The notes below the pieces were generated by a model, which had not been told where the DNA came from, ran no database searches, and worked only from the letters and a program-made list of their open reading frames with translations. Shown here piece by piece: positions 55,089 to 64,000 of a stretch of DNA of 64,000 nt. Location of the stretch: assembly GCA_963725425.1 (NCBI GenBank), contig CAVRYJ010000040.1:456647-520646 (forward strand). Direction: 5' to 3'. Every line of letters starts with the position of its first letter. Positions within the stretch are counted from its first letter, which is position 1. The translations under genes and the position numbers were made by a program. This DNA comes from Clostridium_I sp963725425 (GTDB taxonomy: Bacteria > Bacillota > Clostridia > Clostridiales > Clostridiaceae).

Positions 55089-58000
55089 ATGAAAAGGTAT
55101 TTTTCAGGGATTCTATCCCTAGTCGTAATCTTATCTCTTGTTTTTCAAGGGCATATAGCCTATGCGATTGATGCAACCTGTGCATTAACCACGGATGAGG
55201 TTACAGTTACTAACAACGTAGGAAAACCAGATACTATATATATCACTGATGTAATGTCTGGCGACATAATTAATGTATATAATGCTGCCTCAGGTGGCAA
55301 ATTAATAGGTAGAGGGTCTGTTGGAGGGAGTGGCTTTTTAACAATATCAATAGCTCAGCTTGGAATTTCCTCAGGAAGCGTGTACATATCTGATACATCT
55401 AAAGGTATGTCAGAGAGCAGTAGAACTGAAATCGACTATGTAGCAGAACCAGTCTCTGATAACCCATTGGCATCTAACGTAACAATTATAAACAATACGG
55501 GTAAGGCTGATACAGTATATGTAGATGGGCTTATGCCTGGAGATATACTGAAAATATATAATAAAGCAACTGGTGGAAGCTTAATGGGAACTGCCACAGT
55601 ACCCTCTAACACCACTGATGTAACCAAATCATTTACTCAACTTGGTGCAAATGGAGGAAGTTTATATCTTTCAGTGACCAGCGTCGGAATGCGTGAAAGT
55701 AACAGAGTAGAAGCTGACTTTTCAGCTGAAGGTTACACCATTGCACCTCAAGCAGGTAATATAATAATTACAAACAATGTAGGTAAAGCTTCTACAGTAG
55801 ATGTTTCCGGGCTTCAACCTGGAGATATAATAAAAATATATACTGTAGCAGTTGGTGGGAGTGTACTGGGAACCGCCACTGTTCCTTCTAATGCCTCAGA
55901 AGTAATCAAGTCCTTTAGTCAACTTGGTGCTACAGGTGGAACTTTATATATTTCCGATACAAGCCTAGGAAATGCATGAAAGTACTAGAACTCCTATGCT
56001 TTTTTCTGCTGAAAATCAAAGCAATTTAATCAAAAGTGGAAATGTAACAATTACAAACAATACTGGAAAAGCGGATACAATATATGTAGATGGACTTTCT
56101 GGTAGTGATAAGGTTAATGTATATACAGCAACATCTGGAGGAACTGCAATAGCAACAGGATATGTTCTAGCATCTGGATCTGATGTTACTATTAGTATAG
56201 CTCAACTTGGCAAGAATGCAGGAACTGTTTACCTTTCAGTTACTAGCCAAGGAATGCTTGAAAGTGCTAGAGTTGGTATAGGCTATAATGGTGAAAACCA
56301 ATCCACTTCAGTTGGTTCAAGTAATATAGTAGTTACCAACAATGCAGGAACAGCTGATACAGTGTATGCATATGACCTTGCTTCTGGCGATATAGTTAAT
56401 GTATATGATTCCTTAACTGGAGGTAACTTACTGGGAACAGCAACTGCAACAGGTAATAATGCAACTGTTAGCATATCACAGCTTGGAACTTCTGCTGGAA
56501 CTGTATATGTTTCCGTTACAAGTTCAAACAAGCTGGAAAGTACCAGAGTTCCAATATCTTATTCTGCTGAAAGTCAATCCACATTAATTACTTCTGATGA
56601 TATATCAGTTACCAATAATGTAGGGATAGCTGATACAGTGTATGTATCTGAACTTTCTGCTGGAGATATAATCAAAGTATATGATGCTCAAAGTGGAGGT
56701 AATTTACTAGGAACTGCCACTGTTGCAGCTAGTGGTACTGATGGAACTGTTACCATATCACAGCTTGGAACTTCTGCTGGGACAGTATATGTTTCCATTA
56801 CAAGTACAAATAAGCTAGAAAGTAGCAGGATTGCAGCATCTTACACTGCTCAAGGGCAATCTACTACCATAAATGCAAATAATATAACTGTAAGTAATAA
56901 TTCAGGCAAAGCCGATACAGTATATGTTTCTGGATTAAACGCCGGTGATGTTATCAATGTATATGATAGTGTCAGTGGTGGAAATCTACTTGGAACTGCA
57001 ACTGTGGCTACTAGTAGTACAAATGCTACTGTATCTATAGCTCAACTTGGAACTGGTGCAGGAAGTGTATATGTTTCCGTAACTAGTACAAATAAAATCA
57101 AAAGTGCAAGAACACAAGCTTCTTATTCTGCTGAAGGTAGCTCTACTAGCATAACCGCTAGTAATGTAGTAGTTACAAATAATGCAGGACAACCTGATAC
57201 TGTACAAGTTGATGGACTTTCAGATGGTGAAGTTGTCAATGTGTATGATGCAGCGCAAGGTGGAAATTTGCTTGGAACTGCAACAGTAGCACAATACAGT
57301 TCTAACGCAACAATAACAATTGCTCAACTTGGTAGCCAAGCAGGGGATATTTATGTTACGGCAACAAGTCCAAATAAACAAGAAAGTGCTAGGATAATGG
57401 TTGGCTATAACGCTGAATCTCAATCTACCTCACTAGACGCTACAAATGTATCCATTACAAACAACTCTGGTACAGCAGATATTATTAAGGTGAATGGACT
57501 TTCTGCTAATGACACAGTTAATGTATATAATTTAGGACAAGGTGGAACTTTACTAGGAACTGCAACTGTGGCTACCGGAGGCACAACTGCAAGTATTTCT
57601 ATACTTCAACTTGGAACTACTGCAGGAAACGTTTATATATCGGTAACAAGCACAAACAAGTCCGAAAGTCCTAGAACACAAGTAAATTATTCTGCAGAGC
57701 CAGTTTCAAATACTCCAGCAGCTAGTAATATAGTTGTTACTAATAATGCTGGAATTGCAGATACCGTAGCAGTAACAGGACTTTCAGCAACTGATGTAGT
57801 GAATGTATATGATTCTGCGTCTGGTGGAACTTTACTTGGAACTGCAACTGTGGCAAGCTATTCAACAAGTGCAACAGTTTCAATTAATCAACTTGGAACT
57901 GGTGCTGGAAATCTATATATTTCTGTAACAAGTACAAGTAAACTTGAAAGTACTAGAACTCAGGTAGGCTTTAGTGGAGAAGCTCAGTCTGTTCAACCTG

Positions 58001-59394
58001 TAGCTAATAACGTAATTATTGTAAATAATGCGGGAATAGCTGGTACAGTAACAATTAACAATGTAAGCGGCGGCGATATTATAAATGTGTATGATTCAGC
58101 CGTTGGTGGAAATTTGCTTGGAACAGCAACAGTTGGAACTTATAATACAAGTGCAACTATTTCTGTTAATCAGCTAGGTGCATTAGCTGGAAATGCATAT
58201 GTATCAATTACAAATGCAGGAAAGCTAGAAAGCAATAGAACAGTAGTTGCTTACTCCGCAAAACTAGTTAGCAGTGCTCCAGATGCTGCAAACATAACAG
58301 TAGTAAACAATGCAACAATAGCTGGTACAGTTGCAGTGCTAGGATTACAACCTAATGATGTAGTTAATATATATGACAGTGCTACAAATGGAACTTTATT
58401 AACTACAGCAACAGTACCTTCTGCTAGTATGACAGTAACTCTTTCACTAACACAACTTGCTCTTAAGGGTGGAAGCATATATGTTTCAGTGCAAAGTACT
58501 GGGAAAGCAGAAAGTGCTAGAACCATAGTAGCATATAATGCTGAATCACAATCAGTTGCTCCGGCTGCTGGTGATATAACCGTAGTAAATAATTCAGGAA
58601 TACCCGATACCATTAACGTAACAGGTCTATCGGCTAAAGATATAATCAACGTTTATAGTTTATCTACGGGTGGAACTATAATTGGAACCGCAACTGTGGC
58701 AAGTGGTGATTCTGATGCTACGGTAAGTGTTTCACAGCTTGGCACTACTGCAGGAAGTATTTATATATCTGTAACAAGATATGGTGATACAGAGAGCACA
58801 AGGACTGAAGCTGATTATGTTTCAGAGTCTACAGCTCCCCTTGTAGGAAATATATCTATAGTAAATAATGCTGTATTAGCTGATACAGTAACAGTTAATG
58901 GCATAACTGCTAATGATATTGTTAATGTTTATGATGCAGCAAGTAATGGTAATCTGCTTGGATCAGCTGTTGTGGCAGCCAATAGCACTTCAGCTATTGT
59001 CACTATACCACAATTAACCAGTGCAGCTGGAAGTGCATATATTACTGTTACAAATTTCGGAAAAGGCGAAAGTAACAGAACAAAAGCGAATTATATTGCA
59101 GAGAAAAACTCAACTGCTTTATATGCTGGAAATATAAATATAGCTAATAACAAAGTAGGTACACCAGATATAATTACAGTTAGCAATTTAGCACCTAGCT
59201 CTCTTGTAAAAGTTTATGATGCTTCAACTGGTGGAAATTTGATTGGAATAGCAACAGCATCATCTAATGGTTCACAAGTAACTATTACTATAACTCAACT
59301 TGGTATAGATGCTGGAAGCGTATATCTAAGCGTTACAACCCCTGGTAATAATGAAAGCAGCAGAACCGAAGCTGACTATGTTTCTGAGAATTAG
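55089..59394 (+). CDS. Secreted 15-repeat surface protein (one frameshift)
   Basis: ATG 55089 (AAAGGAG upstream) starts a signal peptide, FSGILSLVVILSLVFQGHIAYA. About 15 tandem repeats of roughly 92-95 residues follow, each with the skeleton N-(I/V)-x-(V/I)-x-NN-x-G-x-(A/P)-D-T-(V/I), GDxxNVYD, GGxLLGTATV, xQLGxxAGxVYxSVTS and ES-x-RT. One extra A at 55970-55972 separates repeats 1-3 from 4-15; corrected, the protein is about 1434 residues. No LPXTG, SLH or cell-wall-binding module is visible, so it may be released or self-assemble. No Cys after the signal region except one near the N-terminus. Confidence 0.85.
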
Positions 59395-59424
59395 GATAGT
59401 TTTACTGATACATGATTATATAGA

Positions 59425-59467
59425 AGAAAGCCTTGCAAAGATTGTTTGCAAGGCTTTTTCTTTTTTG
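59425..59467 (+). terminator. Terminator of the repeat protein
   Basis: AGAAAGCCTTGCAA, 6-nt loop, TTGCAAGGCTTTTTC plus T run. Confidence 0.9.
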
Positions 59468-59714
59468 TCATTTATGACATCAAATTTAGATTTTATACAG
59501 GTTTTTTAACAATACAGTACCCAATATTCAAATTTTAATCCAATTTGTTTAAACCCAAAATACGATATAAAATTACAAAAACAATACACTGGTTATAAAG
59601 AAATATTAAATTTTATAGTAAATAATGCTATAAAATGCTATAATTAATATGTATAGCTAAAAATATATTAAATAAAACAATAATATATTATAAAAATGCA
59701 AACGAAGGAGTCTT
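59468..59714. other. Intergenic, A/T-rich, no feature recognised
   Basis: About 250 bp without supported genes; the AAGGAG at 59705 belongs to the next gene. Confidence 0.4.
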
Positions 59715-60540
59715 ATGAAAAAAAGGATAATGTTTTTTTTTTTTTAGCAACTTTCTTCATGTTATTTACATATACTAATCATGTTGAAGCTACTACTTTA
59801 CCAGAAGCTATTACAGTGATAGATGCGCCAACGAATAATCAAGGAATAATCAGTGGCAATATCATTAATGTTAAAGGATGGGCAGTAAATAAATCCGGAA
59901 TAAAAAAATGTACAAGTTATTATTGACGGAAAATATCTAATGCAAGCACAATACAATGTAGATAGACCTGACGTAAATGCTGCTATGCCTGGTTACCCAA
60001 GTGGTAATAATTCAGGATACATAAGTTCAATATTAACGCCTTCTACTGTTGGGATACATACGATTACAATGAATGCTACTGGAAATGATGGATCAACTAT
60101 TAGTCAAATGTTAAGATTAATGTTTTATCAAAATCTACCACAGTGATAAACCAATTAATCAATAATTCAATAGATACAAGCAATGGAGTTGTATCTTATG
60201 CAGAAAAATTTTTAGGAGTTCCTTATGTTTATGGTGGGACAACACCTTCAGGATTTGATTGTTCAGGATTTGTTCAATATGTTTATGCTCATAATGGATC
60301 ATATTAAATTGAACTTCCAAGGACAACCTATACCCAGATTAATGTGGGAGCACCAATAGCTAAAGCAAACCTGCAACCAGGTGATTTATGGTTTTTGGTA
60401 GTATATCATCACCATATCATGAGGGTATGTATGTAGGATCAAATAAGTTTATAGAATCTCCATGTACAGGTTCTGATGTAAGAATTTCTACGTTAAGCAC
60501 TAGAACAGATTATTGTGCTGGAAGAAGAATAATTAAATAA
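59715..60540 (+). pseudogene. Secreted NlpC/P60 cell-wall peptidase with multiple disruptions
   Basis: ATG 59715 (AAGGAG upstream) opens a signal peptide that runs into a T13 tract (59733-59745) and changes frame. A Big/Ig-like domain follows (VIDAPTNNQGIISGNIINVK, then IDGKYLMQAQYNVDRPDVNAA), with a shift at the A7 run 59902-59908. The catalytic domain has GVPYVYGGTTPSGFDCSGFV (nucleophile Cys), an in-frame TAA after AHNGSY, another shift near 60395, and YHEGMYVGSNKFIESP with the His. The intact protein would cleave peptidoglycan stem peptides. At least four lesions make it non-functional as read. Confidence 0.85.
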
Positions 60541-60574
60541 AAGGCAGTGACAAGTTAAAATCTTTCGAAATTTG

Positions 60575-60620
60575 TAGAGGTGTAAGTGGATTTGTGCAAA
60601 CAAATCCACTTAAACCTCTA
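60575..60620 (+). terminator. Terminator hairpin
   Basis: TAGAGGT-TAAGTGGATTTG, 6-nt loop, CAAATCCACTTA-ACCTCTA, then T-rich. Confidence 0.85.
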
Positions 60621-60796
60621 TTTTATTTATTTTTCAGTTTATAAAATTATTCATTTACTCGCAAATCTTAACTGAATGAAAGGCTATTAAGTTATATTAT
60701 AGGGTATAATAGACTTATGGATAAAATATATAATAACTAAAAGATAAGCGGTGATTCCAGGAACTTTAAACATTGGAGACATTAGGAGGGAAAATT

Positions 60797-61505
60797 ATGA
60801 AGATAAAAGATAGTTACATTTTCTTAGCATATGGCGACTCTATTACTAAGGGAATTATTTATGATAATGAAAGTTAAATATGAATTTTAAAAGAAAACTT
60901 TACTAACATAATTCAAAATAACATAAAAGGATCAGTATATAATGTGGGTAAATTTGGTAGCACTATTATGAGAGGTATAGTAAGATGTATAAAGATGTGA
61001 TCGGAAAAAGTCCTGATATAGTATTACTTGAATTTGGTGGTAATGACTGTGACTATAAATGGGATGACATAGCTAAAAATTCTGACATGGAATACAAACC
61101 AAATACTGATATTTATTTTTCGCGAAACATACTTAAAATGATAGACACATTGACAGATAATCATATATTACCTGTGCTTATGACTTTACCACCATTAGAT
61201 CATTTAAAGTATTTCAAATGGATTACTAGGGAGATTCTTCTGCTGAAAAAAATATTTTACAGTGGCTTGGCACCAAGGAGAGACTTTTTACTTGGCATAA
61301 TTCATATAGTAAAATGATTACTCAGGTAGCTATCGAAACGAAAACTGCAATAATAGATGTAAGAACAGAGTTTTTAAAGTACAGCGATTACAGTAGGTTT
61401 TTGTGCAAAGATGGGATACATCCCAATATTGATGGTCAATCACTAATAGGAAATGTAATACTAAAATTTATTAAAGAAAACTATAACTTTTTATTACAGA
61501 GTTAA
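60797..61505 (+). pseudogene. SGNH/GDSL hydrolase with stops and frameshifts
   Basis: ATG 60797 after AGGAGG. Block I YIFLAYGDSITKG (nucleophile Ser), two close stops, then YNVGKFGSTIMRG (block II-like), then in a second frame SPDIVLLEFGGNDCDYKWDD (block III), and after a shift near 61235 the catalytic Asp/His block CKDGIHPNIDGQSLIGN. The reconstructed 236 residues form a typical SGNH esterase that could deacylate cell-wall glycans or lipids. No signal peptide. Confidence 0.85.
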
Positions 61506-61509
61506 AACA

Positions 61510-61547
61510 TAAAGGCGAATTTCTACTAAATTAGGGATTCGCCTTTA
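61510..61547 (+). terminator. Terminator hairpin
   Basis: TAAAGGCGAAT, A/T loop, GATTCGCCTTTA. Confidence 0.8.
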
Positions 61548-61592
61548 AAATTAATCATTAAATTCTGTAGTAAGAATATATGGAGGATTTTT

Positions 61593-62967
61593 ATGCAAAG
61601 TATTAGAAAAAGATTAGGCATAATTATTATAGCTTGTTCAGTTATAGCAATTTTATTATCAGCACTATTTGTTAATTTAGCTGTTAATGGTACTTTTAAC
61701 AAGTACGTGTCAGATAATCAAAAGCAAAGAAATGATAGAATTGTGCAATATTTTCAAGATGTATACAAACGAGATAAAAAATGGACGAGTAATTCAGGTG
61801 AAGAAATAATGCATGAAGCATATATGAGTAATTATTGTTTAACTCTATTAAATGATAAAAAACAAGTGATTTGGGGAATGAATCCCAATGATATAAATGA
61901 AAAAAGTCATTTAATGATGCAGCAAAGCAGTAACAGCGGAGTATATAGATCTAATGACTTTTCAATAAAATTAGGGGGAAAAATAGTTGGATACGTGAAT
62001 ATTGGTCAATATTCACCAATATTATTGTCTCAGCAGGATATTAATTTTAAAATTTCAATAAATAGAAGCATAATAATAAGTGTATTATTAACAATTACTA
62101 TTGTAGTTATAATAAGTATATTCATATCAAAACAATTTTCTAACCCTATAAAATCAGTATCAGATACTTCTGTTGAGACGATCAAACGGTAATTATGATT
62201 CTAGTTCCAATATTAAAAGCAACATAATAGAACTTAATAATTTAACTCAAAGCATTAATACATCGGGGAGCAGATTAAAACGTCAAGATGAAATTAGAAT
62301 GAGATTAGTTTCGGATATATCCCATGAGATTAGAACGCCGTTAAATGTACTTCAAAACAATATAGAAGCTATGATTGATGGAATATTTCCGGTTAATGAA
62401 GAACGTTTAAGCTATTTAAATGATGAAGTAATAAGATTTAGCAAGTTATTAGACAACTTAAATGTTATTAAAGAATTTGAAGAAGAGAAAAATAGAATTA
62501 AATATGAAGACAATATTTTTAGATACACTTATAATTTCTGTTTGTAATGATTTTAATATTGATTTGAAAAACAAAAATATAATATTGGATATCCACATTG
62601 AAAAAGGAAAAAAATTCATGAGTATAGGCGATGAGGATAAACTTAAACAGGTTTTTATAAATTTGGTATCAAACGCAATTAAATTCACACAAGATGGTGG
62701 AAATATTTGGCTTGAAATGGAGGAAACAAAAGATAAGATTTTAGTGAAGATAAAGATGATGGCATAGGTATAACAAAAGAGGATTTACCTAATATTTTTG
62801 AACGGCTTTATAGAGGGGACAAGAGTCGTAATAAAATACATGGAAGTGGTATAGGATTGACTATTGTAAAAAATATATTAGACATTCATTCTGCAATTAT
62901 TCATGTAGACAGTATTGTTGATAAGGGAACTACAGTTACGTTGTATTTTAATAAGATACAAATATAA
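61593..62967 (+). pseudogene. Sensor histidine kinase with three frameshifts
   Basis: ATG 61593 after GGAGG. Two helices (about 8-30, 152-175) flank an extracellular sensor domain; a HAMP-like stretch (SKQFSNPIKSVSDTSVE) then shifts frame near 62170. HisKA follows with the phospho-acceptor His in LVSDISHEIRTPLNVLQNNI, a second shift near 62500, the N-box in QVFINLVSNAIKFTQDGGNI, a third shift near 62757, and the G boxes DDGIGITKEDLPNIFERLY and GSGIGLTIVKNIL. Total about 458 codons. No response regulator gene adjoins it. Confidence 0.88.
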
Positions 62968-62992
62968 ATATTAAATAAAGTCTAATGATGTG

Positions 62993-63033
62993 AGCTGACC
63001 TTTTATAAAACTAATTTTATAGAAGGTTAGCCT
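62993..63033 (+). terminator. Terminator hairpin
   Basis: AGCTGACCTTTTATAAAA, CTAA loop, TTTTATAGAAGGTTAGCCTT. Confidence 0.75.
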
Positions 63034-63095
63034 TGTTTAAGTAATTATACCTTCTTCATTTTATCTACATAACTTTATTCTATACTAAATATACA

Positions 63096-63117
63096 TAAGG
63101 CATCATCAAAGAAATAA
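63096..63117. repeat. Solo end of the MITE-like repeat
   Basis: TAAGGCATCATCAAAGAAAT matches the inward-read right end of copies A and B; the rest of the element is absent. Confidence 0.6.
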
Positions 63118-63174
63118 ATGCAAGTAGAATTCAGTTGACTTAAATATAACGGGGTGATAGTATTAAGGCATAAA

Positions 63175-63202
63175 TATACCACCCCCCTGGGGAGGGGATA
63201 TA
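63175..63202. promoter_or_regulatory. CsoR-type copper operator
   Basis: TATACCACCCCCC and GGGGAGGGGATATA around a CT centre: a G/C-rich pseudopalindrome with TAxCCC/GGGxTA arms, as in CsoR operators, 27 bp before csoR. A TTGACT (about 63134) with a 17-bp spacer and TAGTAT supplies a promoter upstream. Confidence 0.8.
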
Positions 63203-63228
63203 AGAAAAATACAAGGAGTTAAGATTTC

Positions 63229-63496
63229 ATGAATAAAGAAAAAGCCAATGCATTAACTTCATTAAAAACTGCCAAGGGTCAAATAGAAGGAATAATAAAA
63301 ATGATAGAGGAAGGAAAGGTATTGCATAGATGTATCTAATCAGATAATTGCAGCTCAATCTCTTCTTAAAAAATCGAATATGCTGATTTTAAAACAACAT
63401 CTAAATCATTGTGTAAAGGAAGCATTTATGCAGGACAATGGCGAGAAAAAGGTTGATGAGATAATAGAACTACTTTCAAGGGCTATTGATAAATAA
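63229..63496 (+). CDS. csoR: Copper-sensing repressor CsoR (single-base frameshift)
   Basis: ATG 63229 after AAGGAG. Frame 1 gives ALTSLKTAKGQIEGIIKMIEEG; an extra A in GGAAAGG (about 63314-63319) leads to a stop. The next frame continues RYCIDVSNQIIAAQSLLKKS and LKQHLNHCVKEA. Cys in YCID, His in QHLNH and Cys in HCVKEA are the Cu(I) ligands of CsoR. Corrected length is 88 residues, normal for the family. It should repress itself and copA until copper binds. Confidence 0.9.
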
Positions 63497-63550
63497 ACAA
63501 AAACATATAATTGAAATGAACATTTTTCATAGAGGGTTAAATACGAGGAA

Positions 63551-63649
63551 TATAAATAATCTAAATGATTATTTAGTACAGTATGAGGAATACAGGAGGC
63601 TAAATAATCGAAATGATTATTTAGGGCAGTATTAAGGAATACAAGGAGG
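63551..63649 (+). repeat. Palindromic intra-operon element, two tandem copies (copies 3 and 4)
   Basis: Each about 50 bp: TAAATAATC-x-AAATGATTATTTAG, then GxxCAGTAT, then GAGGAATACA(A)GGAGG. They fill the csoR-copA gap; the second copy's AAGGAGG is the copA ribosome site. Same family as 13363-13413 and 18749-18800. Confidence 0.8.
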
Positions 63650-63655
63650 AGAAAA

Positions 63656-64000
63656 ATGACGAGTAAAACATTAAAAATAGAAGGGATGACTTGCGCGTCT
63701 TGCGTAAAAGCAGTGGAGCGAGCTTCTAAAAAAATAGATGGAGTAACAGAGGCAAATGTAAATTTAGCCACTGAAAAACTTAATATAAGTTTTGATGAAA
63801 CTAAAGTTAAGGTGTCAGACATTCAAGCAGCCGTGGATAAGGCTGGGTATAAAGCATTAATTGAGGAGACAACCAGGATGCTTAGGATAGACGAAATGAC
63901 TTGTGCGTCTTGCGTAAAAGCTGTGGAAAGGGCAACAAAAAAATTAGATGGAATAACAGAAGCAAATGTAAATTTAGCCACTGAAAAATTGAAGGTGAGT
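63656..64000 (+). CDS. copA: Copper-exporting P-type ATPase, N-terminal part (runs off window)
   Basis: 115 codons from ATG 63656 (AAGGAGG 6-7 nt upstream). Two tandem heavy-metal-associated domains: the first with GMTCASC, the second with DEMTCASC, where Gly is replaced by Glu. The linker is short, and the two repeats share long identical stretches (SCVKAVERA, TEANVNLATEKL), implying recent internal duplication or gene conversion. The ATPase proper lies beyond base 64000. Control by CsoR is expected from the upstream operator. Confidence 0.92.
   Translation, partial: MTSKTLKIEGMTCASCVKAVERASKKIDGVTEANVNLATEKLNISFDETKVKVSDIQAAVDKAGYKALIEETTRMLRIDEMTCASCVKAVERATKKLDGITEANVNLATEKLKVS

Noticed and set aside
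56283..58649. Several minus-strand frames within the repeat protein
   Set aside because: Antisense shadows created by the low-complexity repeats.

Overview
The window is about 64 kb of very A+T-rich DNA with strong AGGAGG-type ribosome binding sites. Its gene content is that of a strictly anaerobic Clostridium sensu stricto: a 572-residue [FeFe] hydrogenase close to C. pasteurianum CpI, a class 3 fructose-bisphosphatase, a clostridial phosphatidylserine decarboxylase, an LTA synthase and an AarF-phasin-like pair. I cannot name the species from sequence alone. Two themes run through the region. One is mobile DNA and its debris. The other is an unusually high load of broken genes, mostly single-base indels in A/T runs, plus several in-frame nonsense codons.

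Layout. 0-5 kb: two methyltransferases (one at the window edge, one with a nonsense codon), a transposase remnant, an actin-like remnant, a broken Crp/Fnr regulator with a perfect palindromic operator, a HAD phosphatase, a P-loop kinase, a broken SseB and a peptide deformylase. 5.4-9.1 kb: a nearly cargo-free Tn554-family transposon (tnpABC). 9.2-10 kb: spliced fragments of a flavodoxin and two group II intron reverse transcriptases. 10-20 kb: polysaccharide deacetylase, broken PAP2, a heterodimeric ABC exporter (one subunit frameshifted), a LysR/MFS chimera, a mini group II intron and IS scraps, a MerR regulator, and a YtrA-type GntR/ABC operon. 20.6-27 kb: a membrane protein, an alpha/beta hydrolase with a TetR regulator and three matching operators, an intact IS, a decayed ATP-binding regulator and a possible tRNA scar. 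27-34 kb: superoxide dismutase, LTA synthase, small membrane proteins, a FlxA-like protein, an orphan Phd antitoxin and scraps of a galactoside locus.

34-37 kb: glucose-type PTS IIA followed by nagR-nagA-nagB for N-acetylglucosamine use (A and B frameshifted). 37.7-39.4 kb: a repeat/MITE copy, then a chromosomal ParM-like actin with a small partner. 40-50.6 kb: housekeeping and metabolic genes (DODA-type dioxygenase, fbp, psd, TetR, hydA, AarF, phasin-like, HD-GYP, tRNA-Arg). 51.5-54.1 kb: a SpoIIAA-like protein, a thiamine-diphosphate enzyme and a GAF-like protein, an unusual combination. 55-63 kb: a 15-repeat secreted surface protein followed by broken NlpC/P60, SGNH hydrolase and histidine kinase genes. 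63.1-64 kb: a copper locus (CsoR operator, frameshifted csoR, copA running off the end).

The most novel-looking structures are: a palindromic intra-operon element that carries a Shine-Dalgarno and sits before the second gene of three transport/metal operons; a 160-bp MITE-like repeat placed just upstream of two genes; the STAS/TPP/GAF cluster; the chromosomal actin pair; and the repeat protein.
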